From positions 1 to 51,828 of the forward strand of contig CAYUIS010000016.1 of NCBI GenBank assembly GCA_964444825.1: DNA of 51,828 bases, given 5' to 3'. Of the stretch, positions 8,915-16,717 are shown piece after piece. Source of the stretch: CAYUIS01 sp964444825. GTDB lineage: Bacteria; Chloroflexota; Anaerolineae; B4-G1. The position numbers and the translations under genes are program-made. Each line of letters starts with the position of its first letter. Position 1 is the first letter of the stretch. The notes below the pieces were generated by a model, which was not told the DNA's origin, ran no database searches, and saw only the letters and a program-made list of their open reading frames with translations.

Positions 8915-9727
8915 ATGCGTGAAATCACCATTGCTACAGTACAGACCAAGCCCGTGTTGGGCCAGATGGAAGATAACCTGGTCAAGATGAGCGAGTTTAT
9001 CGCCCAGATCGCGACCGAACAGCCCGTCGATCTGATCATATTCCCGGAACTGGCCACGACAGGATACGAGATGGGGCCACGTTTTCCCGATCTGGCCCAA
9101 CACATTCCAGGCCCCACAGTCAACCTCATCGCCCAGCGGGCGAGCGAATACGGGGTGCACATCGTCTTTGGGATGGTCGCCAAAGAAAGAGTCGAGTCGA
9201 TTCTCTACAACACCGTCGTCATGGTAGGCCCCGATGGCGATCTCATAGGTCAATATCACAAGATGCATCTGCAAGGGGAGGAACGAATCGCCTTTCGCCC
9301 TGGGTACCGGCTCAACTGTCTCGAGACCCCTTTCGGGGTTGTGGGGATGATGATCGGATGGGACTTGGCTTTCCCCGAGGTAGCGCGTAGCCTGGCGCTG
9401 GAGGGCGCAGAGTTGATCGTCGTATGCGCAAACTGGGAGCAGCCGTACGCCGACGAATGGCGGGTCTACCTGCTGGCGAGAGCCTACGAGAACAGGGTCT
9501 TTGTGGCAGCCGCCAATCGCGTAGGCGAGGAGCCCTCATACACCTTCTGTGGACAGAGCGGCATCGTTGGACCAAGAGGCAAAGTCTATGCCATCGCCGA
9601 AGAACCGACCGAAGGATACGCCGTGGCACGCATTGACTTGGACGAAGTACGCCAGCATCGGGAAGAGACCCAGGTGCTGCAATGCCGCCAGCCAGCGGCA
9701 TATCGAGCCATTGTAAAGAGATACTAA
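8915..9727 (+). CDS. Nitrilase-superfamily protein lacking the catalytic cysteine
   Basis: A 270-residue carbon-nitrogen hydrolase fold with a strong Shine-Dalgarno (AGGAGG at 8899-8904). The superfamily uses a Glu-Lys-Cys triad. Here Glu (E45, IIFPELATTGYE) and Lys (K116, YHKMHLQGEER) are kept. In the nucleophile motif, normally I-C-Y/W-D, the sequence reads MIGWDLAFPEVAR, with glycine (GGA at 9356-9358, residue 148) where cysteine is expected. The rest of the protein is intact, with no frameshift, so this is probably a genuine variant: a non-hydrolytic binding or regulatory protein, or one using other chemistry. It is separated by 54 bp from the flavoprotein gene. Confidence 0.85.
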   Translation: MREITIATVQTKPVLGQMEDNLVKMSEFIAQIATEQPVDLIIFPELATTGYEMGPRFPDLAQHIPGPTVNLIAQRASEYGVHIVFGMVAKERVESILYNTVVMVGPDGDLIGQYHKMHLQGEERIAFRPGYRLNCLETPFGVVGMMIGWDLAFPEVARSLALEGAELIVVCANWEQPYADEWRVYLLARAYENRVFVAAANRVGEEPSYTFCGQSGIVGPRGKVYAIAEEPTEGYAVARIDLDEVRQHREETQVLQCRQPAAYRAIVKRY

Positions 9728-9732
9728 CCTAT

Positions 9733-9767
9733 GGGTCGATGACCCTGGTAGCCGGTTCCTGGCTGCC
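9733..9767. terminator. Pair of small hairpins between convergent genes
   Basis: Between the nitrilase-like gene (+) and the response-regulator kinase (-) there are two adjacent stems: GGGTC/GACCC at 9733-9745 with a 3-base loop, and GGTAGCC/GGCTGCC at 9747-9767 with a 7-base loop and one G-T pair. No T-tract follows on either strand, so intrinsic termination is uncertain. The location between convergent stops supports a transcript-end role. Confidence 0.35.
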
Positions 9768-9785
9768 GCTGAACCGAATCTGGGG

Positions 9786-11477
9786 CTAATCCACACACGG
9801 GAGCCGGACTGTGAATACACTGCCCTCGCCCGGCGTGCTTTCCAGCGTGATGTTGCCCGCATGCGCCTCGATGACCTCTTTGGCAATCGCCAATCCAAGC
9901 CCGGTACCACCGTAACGGCGAGTCATACTTCCATCCACCTGATAGAAGCGATCAAAGATGCGGGATTGCTCCTCGGGGGGGATGCCGGCGCCCTGGTCAA
10001 CCACGGTGATGAGTACCGCGTCCTGCGTCATCTCCAGATTGACGGTCACCTCACTTCCCTCAGGGGAGAACTTGCAGGCATTGTCCAATAGCTGATGCAG
10101 TGCCTGAGCCAATCGCGTAAAGTCACCAGAGAAAGCCGGAAGGTCTGGAGGGCATAGATTGTGCAATTCGACATCGGCGTTCGCAGCTCGCTGGGACGTC
10201 ATCTGACAGGCGGTCTGGATCAGATCTGCTGGCGTCACGGGTTCAAAGCGCAACGGCTCGCTGTCCAAATCCTGCAAGGTCGTGATAGACTCGACCAAAT
10301 CCACCAGCGCCCGGACGCGCCGAGAGGTTACGCTCAAGGCCATCTGTCGCTCGTCAGCGCCCAGGTCTTCTTGCGTCAGCATCTCGACGTAACCGTGCAC
10401 GAGCGCCAAGGGCGTACGCAGCTCGTGAGCCACGTTCTGAATAAACTGCTCCCGCAGCACATCCAGGCGACGGAGTTCGGCATTGGCATGTTCCAATTGG
10501 GCGTTGACCCGGCGCAGATCCGCGGCATACTGAGCCCGTCCGACGGCCACTCCAATCTGGTTCCCGATGCTCGCCACCAACTCGACCTCCCGAGCCTCAA
10601 ACGTATGTTCGGCCTGCCTGAAAATTGCCAGCGTACCCACGATTTCCTTGCCAGTGCGCAGTGGTACACACAGATAGGACTGCAGTCCAGTCGCCTCACC
10701 CAGAAGCACCATCCACGAGTCGCCAGCGAAATCACTGCCACCTCGTGCATGACCAGATTGAGCCACCCGGCCTGCAACACCCTCGCCGAACGGAATGGCT
10801 TGAGCAGAGGACACATATTCCTGGCCAAGTCCGCGCGCCACGGCAATGACCAGTTGATTGGTCGCTGGGTTAAGCAGCCGGACCACGCCCGCATCAGCGT
10901 TCGTGGCCACCAAGGCGGCATCAATGGCGCGGTTGAGCATCGTGTCCAGATCGAGGGGATCGCTGATAACATAAGACACGCGGTTGAGGGCCGCCAGTTC
11001 GCGGTTCTGCGCCCGCAGATCGTCGGTACGACGAGTCACCTCAGCCTCCAGCGAGCGGTTGATCTCCTCGATCTCACGCCGATACCGATCGCGCTCAGCG
11101 ATAAGGCGGGCCTGGTCCAGGACCCGCTCAACGACGACCAAAATCTCATCGATGTCGCGGACAGGCTTTGTGATATAGTCCCACGCACCTTGCCGCATAG
11201 CCTCAATGGCATCGGCCAGCACACCTGTACCGGAGACAACCACGACGGGCAGTTCGGGGGATTCGGCGCGCAGAGTGGTAATGACCTCCAGGCCACCTAC
11301 ACGGGGCATGTGCAGATCGACCAGGACAATGTCAAAGTGTTCAGACCGGGCTTGGGACAGTCCCTCAGCACCATCTGCCGCCATGCTGGTTTCGTAGCCG
11401 CACTCGATCAGGTAGTCGGCCATAGCACGACGAATCAACGGTTCGTCATCGATGATCAGAATGCGCCCTTCTGCCAT
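9786..11477 (-). CDS. Hybrid receiver-GAF-histidine kinase
   Basis: A soluble two-component protein of 563 residues with the receiver at the N-terminus (RILIIDDEP; phosphoacceptor D54 in VLVDLHMP; conserved K in ITKPV). A coiled coil follows (about 125-165), then a GAF domain (about 170-315), HisKA (H351 in NVAHELRTP) and HATPase (N466 in LLDNACKFSPEG, then DQGAGIP and GTGLGLAI). The start is set at 11477, where ATG is preceded by GGGAGGA; an upstream in-frame start at 11549 would add 24 unlike residues. With no output domain it probably relays phosphate to or from partner kinases. The large sensor kinase directly upstream on the same strand is a natural partner. Confidence 0.9.
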   Translation of the reverse strand: MAEGRILIIDDEPLIRRAMADYLIECGYETSMAADGAEGLSQARSEHFDIVLVDLHMPRVGGLEVITTLRAESPELPVVVVSGTGVLADAIEAMRQGAWDYITKPVRDIDEILVVVERVLDQARLIAERDRYRREIEEINRSLEAEVTRRTDDLRAQNRELAALNRVSYVISDPLDLDTMLNRAIDAALVATNADAGVVRLLNPATNQLVIAVARGLGQEYVSSAQAIPFGEGVAGRVAQSGHARGGSDFAGDSWMVLLGEATGLQSYLCVPLRTGKEIVGTLAIFRQAEHTFEAREVELVASIGNQIGVAVGRAQYAADLRRVNAQLEHANAELRRLDVLREQFIQNVAHELRTPLALVHGYVEMLTQEDLGADERQMALSVTSRRVRALVDLVESITTLQDLDSEPLRFEPVTPADLIQTACQMTSQRAANADVELHNLCPPDLPAFSGDFTRLAQALHQLLDNACKFSPEGSEVTVNLEMTQDAVLITVVDQGAGIPPEEQSRIFDRFYQVDGSMTRRYGGTGLGLAIAKEVIEAHAGNITLESTPGEGSVFTVRLPCVD

Positions 11478-11612
11478 AAAGTCATCCTCCCAGTTCGGGA
11501 TCGGTTTATGAGCCAACCCCAAGTCGATGCGCGGGGTGAACACTCGCACACCCTGCGCAGATCAGCAAACGACATGATGCCCTGACGGCCAGATGGGACC
11601 AGAGGAGATGAT

Positions 11613-11640
11613 ATTATAATCGATTTGCTCCAGCTTGGAA
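11613..11640 (-). promoter_or_regulatory. Possible promoter for the receiver-kinase gene
   Basis: In the 271-bp gap between the two kinase genes the minus strand carries a perfect -10 TATAAT (complement of 11613-11618). A weak -35-like TTCCAA (complement of 11635-11640) stands 16 bp upstream of it. A second TATAAT reads on the plus strand at 11615-11620. The start codon is about 135 bp away, giving a long leader. The poor -35 keeps confidence low. Confidence 0.3.
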
Positions 11641-11748
11641 AATGCACTTCAAGGGGCCACAGTTGCGCCGCCTCCGGGAAGCCCTTACAAAGGCCTCCAG
11701 CTCAGGCATCCAGGAATCCTGCCAGCAGCACATAGAGCACTTGTTCGC

Positions 11749-14700
11749 TCACTCGACTTGACCATCATCCAGCTTGGCAGGCAACACGAAATAAAACGTG
11801 CTCCCTCGTTCTATCTCGCTCTCCACTCCAACCTCGCCGCCCATTCTCTCCACAATCCGCCGCACGATAGACAATCCCACCCCATGACCCTTGATACGTA
11901 TGTTATCAAGCCGTGTGAACGGGGTGAACAGCTTAGCCTGAGCCTCTGGCGAGATTCCCGCACCGTTGTCGCGCACCCAGAACCGCACCGCGCTAGCCGC
12001 GCCTTCCGCAGTGTGAGCGGGGGAGTGCAACGGAGAATCCGCACCCAGTTCCACCCGCGGTGGCAGGCCGCCGTACTTGATCGCATTGCTGACATAGTTG
12101 ACCCATATCTCTTCGACCCAAGGGCTGTAGCCCAGCGCCACCGGCCAGGAATCCGGCAGGATGAATTCGGCTTGATACTGCTCGATCATGTAGCGCAGTC
12201 GTTGCTGCACGTCGCCTATGATGTCCTCCATATCCAAGGGAGTCAGCTTCAACTCGCCCATCTTTCGGGCACCGGCCAGCAACAGCAGTGCATCAATGAT
12301 ATCTCTCATCTTGTACCCGACCTGCACAATCGTGACCAGGTAGTCGTCCATATCCTCCCGTGACATTGTCCTGTGCCCACGCTTCAGCAGATCAGCAAAA
12401 CCGATGATGTTTGACAACGGGCTCTTGAGATCGTGAGCCACCGTATGTGCAAAAGCATCCAGTTCCTCGTTGCTCGCCTGCAACTCGACCGTACGATGGC
12501 GCAACGCTTCTTCCGCGCGCTTTAGCTCTGAGATATCCGTATAGACGGCCACCGCACCGACCAGGTCGCCCTCCGTCAATACCGGCGACCCAGCCAACAT
12601 CACGTCCACCGGCGAACCATCCCTGCGGTAGCGAACCGTCTCCATTGAAGGCAGGTCCTGCCCCTGCATGATCGTTTGCGTGAGAGTGGCCGACTCATCG
12701 CGCATTTCGGAGTGACTGATCAGATAATCAATGTCCCCTCCCATCACCTCATCCCGTGGGTATCCAAACAGTCTTTCCGCGCCAGGGTTCCACTCTGCGA
12801 TTCGATGCAGGGCATCCAGGGCCACTATGGCATCGGGAGCAGCGGCCAGGATGCTCTCCAAATACGACCGTCGCTCCTCAATCTCTCTGTACAGATGGGC
12901 ATTCTCGACGGCGATAGCCGCCTGATGGACCAACGTTTGGCCCAGGGCAACCTCCCCTTTCGTGAAACGGCGAGGTCCGAGACTATCGTATACCTCGGCC
13001 AGGCCTACCAGGTGACCGCGCGCCACCATTGGCAGAAGCAGGAGAGCCTCTGCTTTTTGGGTTTCCAATACAGCCCTCTCTCTCGAATCTAGCTCAGGGT
13101 CATCCGCCCTCAACTGCATGGGGGCGTAGGAACTCAGCGCCTCCGCTGCAGCAGGAAAACCTGCGAGCACATACTGATGACCCAGGTTCTGGGAGCGTTG
13201 CTGCTCCGCCATCCCAGGAGCCACGTACTCAGCGACCAATGTGATAACGCTGCCTTCATCATCAAGGCTATAGATCTGGGCGCTGGTCCCGTTCAGGATC
13301 TCGCACAAGCTGCGCGCCACATAGGGCAGTATCTGATCCATATCGAGGGTCGACGAGAAAGCCGATGTGACACCGTACAGCAAATCGCTCTCGCGCAATC
13401 GCGCCCGCGTCTCCTCATACAGACGGGAGTTCTCAATGGCCAGAGCGGCCTGTTGGGCAAAGGCCAAGGCCAGACGAGCCGCTCTATCGCTATACATACG
13501 GGGATGGTGAGAATCCACCATCAGGACACCCATAACCTCGTCCTTGAATACAAGAGGTACGCCCAGCCATGAACCTCCTTGAGATCCCTCTTGGCGTGGC
13601 GACGAGAAAAGGATGTGAGACCATTTGGCCTCTTGCGTCACATCTGAAACGATAACGGGGCTTCGTTCGCGTACGAGTTGCTGCACCAGAGGTAATTCCT
13701 CCAATGCACACCGCCTCGGAGGCGCCTGTTCTGGCCCACGAGAGGCGACGGTCCAGATGACGGGCGAGCTGACGCCAGCGTCTTTTTCTGGTGAGGCAAT
13801 TGTCTTACTTACCATACGGATCGAAGCTGCATCGTAGGGCACCACTCGCTGTAGTTCGTCAAGGACGCGGTCTAGCAATTTGTCGATCCTGAGCGTGGTA
13901 CTCAGCGCTTCGGTGGTACTGAGCAAGATGCGGGTCACCTCACGCTCGCGTACCACATCCCCGAACAGTTGGGCGCTTTCCACAGCGATACCAATCTGCT
14001 GACCGATGGCAGTTAGCAACTCGCAGTCGGCTTCAGACATGTCACGAGGTACAGTATCAAGGAGACACAGGGTGCCGAGCGTGCGGTCTTTGTGGAGGAT
14101 TGGTGCCCCTGTGAAACACTGCAACCCTACCTCCGTCAGTCCACTCACATCTACCGGCGCGTGTTCAGCAAGATTACTCAGGTTCAACGGGCTACCTCTC
14201 TGGTAGACAAGCTCGCACAGCGTGCCGCTTATACCGCGAGTCTCCCAGAGCTCGACAAGAGATGATGGAAGCCCTCTGGTGCTCACAAGCTCGAGATCCC
14301 CCGTCTGCCGATCAGCCAAGGCGACCAAACCGCCTTCGAATGCCAGCGCTGTCATCACACTGGTGAGCGCCTCATCCAGGATCTGCTGCAGTTCCAAAGA
14401 AGTGGATACGGCTTGAGCTACCGCGTTGCGGGCGACCAGCTCTTGGTTTTGGCGCTGCAGGACCTGTTCGGCTTGCACACGCCCGCCTAGTTGCTGCTTC
14501 AACTGATCGCTCAGGTCGTGTAGCTGCCCCACCACGACGCCAAGAATGACGATCACAGCAGATCCTAGCACGCCACCCGGCGTCAACACAGCATAGGATA
14601 CGCCACCCGTAGCTAGACTCGTCAGAAGTAAATTGAGCGGAAACGCCAGCAGGGCCCCGATCAGACCGAGGCGTGTCCCAAAGAACCAGCCTGTGACCGC

Positions 14701-14835
14701 CACCGGTAGCGCCGCCACCGAGAGCACCGTTAGCCCTGTTAACTGAAAAAGAGGGAAGAACGCCAGAATGTAGGCGATCCAGGCTCCAGAAACCAAGACC
14801 GTCTTCTTGTCCAACCTCTGCATCCTGTCAATCAT
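11749..14835 (-). CDS. Membrane sensor histidine kinase with multiple GAF domains and PAS
   Basis: About 1,028 residues. An N-terminal block of about four hydrophobic segments (roughly 15-110) anchors it. Three GAF-like domains follow (about 135-280, 295-460, 470-640), then a PAS domain (650-770, AAPDAIVALDALHRIAEWNPGAERLFGY), HisKA (AHTVAHDLKSPLSNIIGFADLL, about 790) and HATPase_c (NYVSNAIKYGG, DNGAGISPEAQAKLFTPF, GHGVGLSIVRRIV). The ligand is unknown; stacked GAF domains suggest small-molecule or redox sensing. An in-frame GTG at 14868 is the longest start, but ATG at 14835, preceded by GGGAGAG, is preferred; this choice is uncertain. It lies upstream of the receiver-kinase gene on the same strand. 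Confidence 0.88.
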   Translation of the reverse strand: MIDRMQRLDKKTVLVSGAWIAYILAFFPLFQLTGLTVLSVAALPVAVTGWFFGTRLGLIGALLAFPLNLLLTSLATGGVSYAVLTPGGVLGSAVIVILGVVVGQLHDLSDQLKQQLGGRVQAEQVLQRQNQELVARNAVAQAVSTSLELQQILDEALTSVMTALAFEGGLVALADRQTGDLELVSTRGLPSSLVELWETRGISGTLCELVYQRGSPLNLSNLAEHAPVDVSGLTEVGLQCFTGAPILHKDRTLGTLCLLDTVPRDMSEADCELLTAIGQQIGIAVESAQLFGDVVREREVTRILLSTTEALSTTLRIDKLLDRVLDELQRVVPYDAASIRMVSKTIASPEKDAGVSSPVIWTVASRGPEQAPPRRCALEELPLVQQLVRERSPVIVSDVTQEAKWSHILFSSPRQEGSQGGSWLGVPLVFKDEVMGVLMVDSHHPRMYSDRAARLALAFAQQAALAIENSRLYEETRARLRESDLLYGVTSAFSSTLDMDQILPYVARSLCEILNGTSAQIYSLDDEGSVITLVAEYVAPGMAEQQRSQNLGHQYVLAGFPAAAEALSSYAPMQLRADDPELDSRERAVLETQKAEALLLLPMVARGHLVGLAEVYDSLGPRRFTKGEVALGQTLVHQAAIAVENAHLYREIEERRSYLESILAAAPDAIVALDALHRIAEWNPGAERLFGYPRDEVMGGDIDYLISHSEMRDESATLTQTIMQGQDLPSMETVRYRRDGSPVDVMLAGSPVLTEGDLVGAVAVYTDISELKRAEEALRHRTVELQASNEELDAFAHTVAHDLKSPLSNIIGFADLLKRGHRTMSREDMDDYLVTIVQVGYKMRDIIDALLLLAGARKMGELKLTPLDMEDIIGDVQQRLRYMIEQYQAEFILPDSWPVALGYSPWVEEIWVNYVSNAIKYGGLPPRVELGADSPLHSPAHTAEGAASAVRFWVRDNGAGISPEAQAKLFTPFTRLDNIRIKGHGVGLSIVRRIVERMGGEVGVESEIERGSTFYFVLPAKLDDGQVE

Positions 14836-14938
14836 TGGATCGTCGAGCCTCTCCCTTGTCGCCCTCACCCACTACATGCAAGATGATAGCGCAGTTTCGC
14901 ACGAAAGTCAACACACCCGGCTCAATATCGAAAGCACG

Positions 14939-14967
14939 TTGCCCGCATCCCTGCATAATGGTATAAT
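14939..14967 (+). promoter_or_regulatory. Sigma70-type promoter for the zinc-ribbon gene
   Basis: A -35 box TTGCCC (14939-14944), an exact 17-bp spacer and a consensus -10 TATAAT (14962-14967) lie 56 bp before the ATG of the zinc-ribbon protein at 15024. A Shine-Dalgarno-like GAGGA precedes that ATG. The promoter sits in the divergent gap between the sensor kinase and the zinc-ribbon gene and probably also drives the membrane protein that follows. Confidence 0.7.
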
Positions 14968-15023
14968 ACTCAACGTACTGCACTCCACGAGGAATAGTCT
15001 TACATTGCTGAGGATCAACTCGA

Positions 15024-15614
15024 ATGAAATGCCCAAACTGTGGCGGTTCCAACCCTGATTACAGACGAGTATGCGGATACTGTGGTACATTTCTAGAGCG
15101 GCCTCCTCTGGACGCTGAGCAGGAGAAACTCCGGGATCAATTCCTCTCAATGAGTCTCGGCGTCGAAGATCTGTTCACCATCGCCTTTTCCCTGGGCATT
15201 GATTGGCACGAAGCAAGGGAGGAGCCAGACGAAGCGAGCCGGGTCGAGATGTTGGTCCGTATGCTAGCCGACCAGGGACGGGTGAACGAGGTCGCGCACT
15301 ATCTAAATGACTTCAAGTTTCCCCAGAACTATGCTCCCCTGCCCCATCCATACTCTGACAATCTGTGGCTGACCTATGTGTTTGCCTATCAGAACATCAC
15401 CAAGCTATCACAGCTTCAGGAGATGTGTGATCAAGCAGGAATCGGGGAAGCCCATTCCCTGCCCGGGGAGGCTCTTCCCCACAAGATACGCGAGGCCCTA
15501 CACGTGGCGCAGCGGCACAACAAGATGACCTATATCCACGAGTGGCTGCAGACACTGAAGCCAGAACAGGGTCTTCAGAGGCCCCGTCGGCGTCGCCGTC
15601 GCCAGTCAGGCTAG
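15024..15614 (+). CDS. Zinc-ribbon protein with effector-associated-domain-like repeats
   Basis: A 196-residue protein. Residues 1-22 are a zinc ribbon (C3, C6, C17, C20 in CPNCGG...CGYCG). Residues about 36-98 (LRDQFLSMSLGVEDLFTIAF...RVEMLVRMLADQGRVNEVAHYL) resemble the helical effector-associated/death-like adaptor domains common in multicellular and filamentous bacteria: an L-aromatic-x-LG-hydrophobic core, then a helix ending in G-R-hydrophobic-E. A second helical segment (about 118-180) may be a diverged copy. The tail is Arg-rich (RPRRRRRR), which could bind nucleic acid. The domain call is by eye only. It lies 37 bp upstream of the membrane-protein gene in the same direction. Confidence 0.7.
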   Translation: MKCPNCGGSNPDYRRVCGYCGTFLERPPLDAEQEKLRDQFLSMSLGVEDLFTIAFSLGIDWHEAREEPDEASRVEMLVRMLADQGRVNEVAHYLNDFKFPQNYAPLPHPYSDNLWLTYVFAYQNITKLSQLQEMCDQAGIGEAHSLPGEALPHKIREALHVAQRHNKMTYIHEWLQTLKPEQGLQRPRRRRRRQSG

Positions 15615-15651
15615 CGCTGAGAACAATGGTTCTCCGACAGGGAGGACGTTG

Positions 15652-16647
15652 ATGAAAACCGGACGTCGTCGCAAAAAAGAGGAAAAGCGGCCGGAGGAAG
15701 AACCGATATCCTTCTCCCCACCGTCCACTCCATCGCCATCTCCTGCACCATCTTCCCGGTCTGCCTCACGCCCGTCATCACAACGACCCTCGTTTCCAAT
15801 CCCTATCCCACTGCTATTGATGGCCGCCGTCCTGGCCCTACTGGTGATCTGCTTCTGTGTAGGCCAGACATTCCTCGGTCCTCGCGCCAAGCCCACCAGC
15901 TATGTGCCAGCTACAGCACGAGGCTCTTGGACGGCACAGGTCCAGCTCCTGATGCCACAGGTGATGACGAGTGAGGGGTGGCGCTCTGACTGCGAAGCCG
16001 ACGCCGACTGCACAGTGCTGCCTGGTACGTGTCGTCTGAAGCAACGAGAGGATAGATACACCGAACAGATAGTGGATGAATACGACGACTATGCGTACAA
16101 TATCTACTATGAAGAGACCGGTCGTCTGCTCTACGAGTCGGCAGATGGGGATTTCGTAAACACACAGTTAAACCCAGGCGAGGAGTGGGTCGACGGCGAC
16201 CGTTATTACTCCTCCGAGGAGTGGCTAGACCCGGAAAGCTGTCAGTACACACAATACGCGATATGGATCACCGATCCTGAGGACTCCTCGTCCGAGATCG
16301 AGGTCCTTTTGTCAGAGTGCGAGGTCTGGGATCACATCACTGTGAAGGAGCGTATCTACGCGGAAGAGGAATACTGCCAGGTCGAGACTGTGGACACTCT
16401 AGCTGTGCAGGACACGTTCACCCAGGAGGGAGACGGCGCGTACGTCGAATGGCCAGATGTTTTGGCACCGGAGGACGGCAGGCTCCAACAAGAGTTCGAG
16501 GGCGTCGTTGTTTTCAGCGCCGATAGGGCAGAACGCACGGTCAGGACGGATGATCCAGACGAATACTATCACTATATGACCACTCCCCACTATCTGGGCA
16601 TCGACGAAAATGGAAAAGTGGTCTCCCTCACAGACAGAGCACCCTGA
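15652..16647 (+). CDS. Single-pass membrane protein with acidic, Cys-containing ectodomain
   Basis: A 331-residue protein not recognised as a known family. The N-terminus is Lys/Arg/Glu rich (KTGRRRKKEEKRPEEE), followed by a Ser/Pro-rich stretch (about 20-47). One hydrophobic helix spans about 50-75 (IPLLLMAAVLALLVICFCVG), and the long outside region is rich in Asp, Glu and Tyr with scattered Cys (CEADADCTVLPGTC and later single Cys). The start is ATG at 15652 after GGAGG; an adjacent TTG at 15649 is less likely. It follows the zinc-ribbon gene and converges on the alpha-2-macroglobulin gene. A surface or envelope role is inferred only from topology. Confidence 0.75.
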   Translation: MKTGRRRKKEEKRPEEEPISFSPPSTPSPSPAPSSRSASRPSSQRPSFPIPIPLLLMAAVLALLVICFCVGQTFLGPRAKPTSYVPATARGSWTAQVQLLMPQVMTSEGWRSDCEADADCTVLPGTCRLKQREDRYTEQIVDEYDDYAYNIYYEETGRLLYESADGDFVNTQLNPGEEWVDGDRYYSSEEWLDPESCQYTQYAIWITDPEDSSSEIEVLLSECEVWDHITVKERIYAEEEYCQVETVDTLAVQDTFTQEGDGAYVEWPDVLAPEDGRLQQEFEGVVVFSADRAERTVRTDDPDEYYHYMTTPHYLGIDENGKVVSLTDRAP

Positions 16648-16668
16648 ACTCGGATACCGAATCAGGCA

Positions 16669-16712
16669 ATGGAATCGCCCCCGACATAGATGCCGGGGGC
16701 GTTGGATTCCAT
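16669..16712. terminator. Long GC-rich hairpin between convergent genes
   Basis: An inner perfect 7-bp stem, GCCCCCG/CGGGGGC (16677-16683 and 16694-16700), has a 10-base loop. An outer 8-bp arm, ATGGAATC/GATTCCAT (16669-16676 and 16705-16712), is offset by a four-base bulge. It lies 21 bp after the membrane-protein stop and just beyond the apparent end of the alpha-2-macroglobulin gene, so it could end transcription from both sides. No clear T-tract follows. Confidence 0.55.
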
Positions 16713-16717
16713 ATCGC

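Noticed and set aside
10161..11585. A 474-residue open frame on the + strand
   Set aside because: It lies wholly antisense to the receiver-GAF-kinase gene, whose domains are unmistakable; the + strand translation has no recognisable motif. It reflects GC-rich codon bias.
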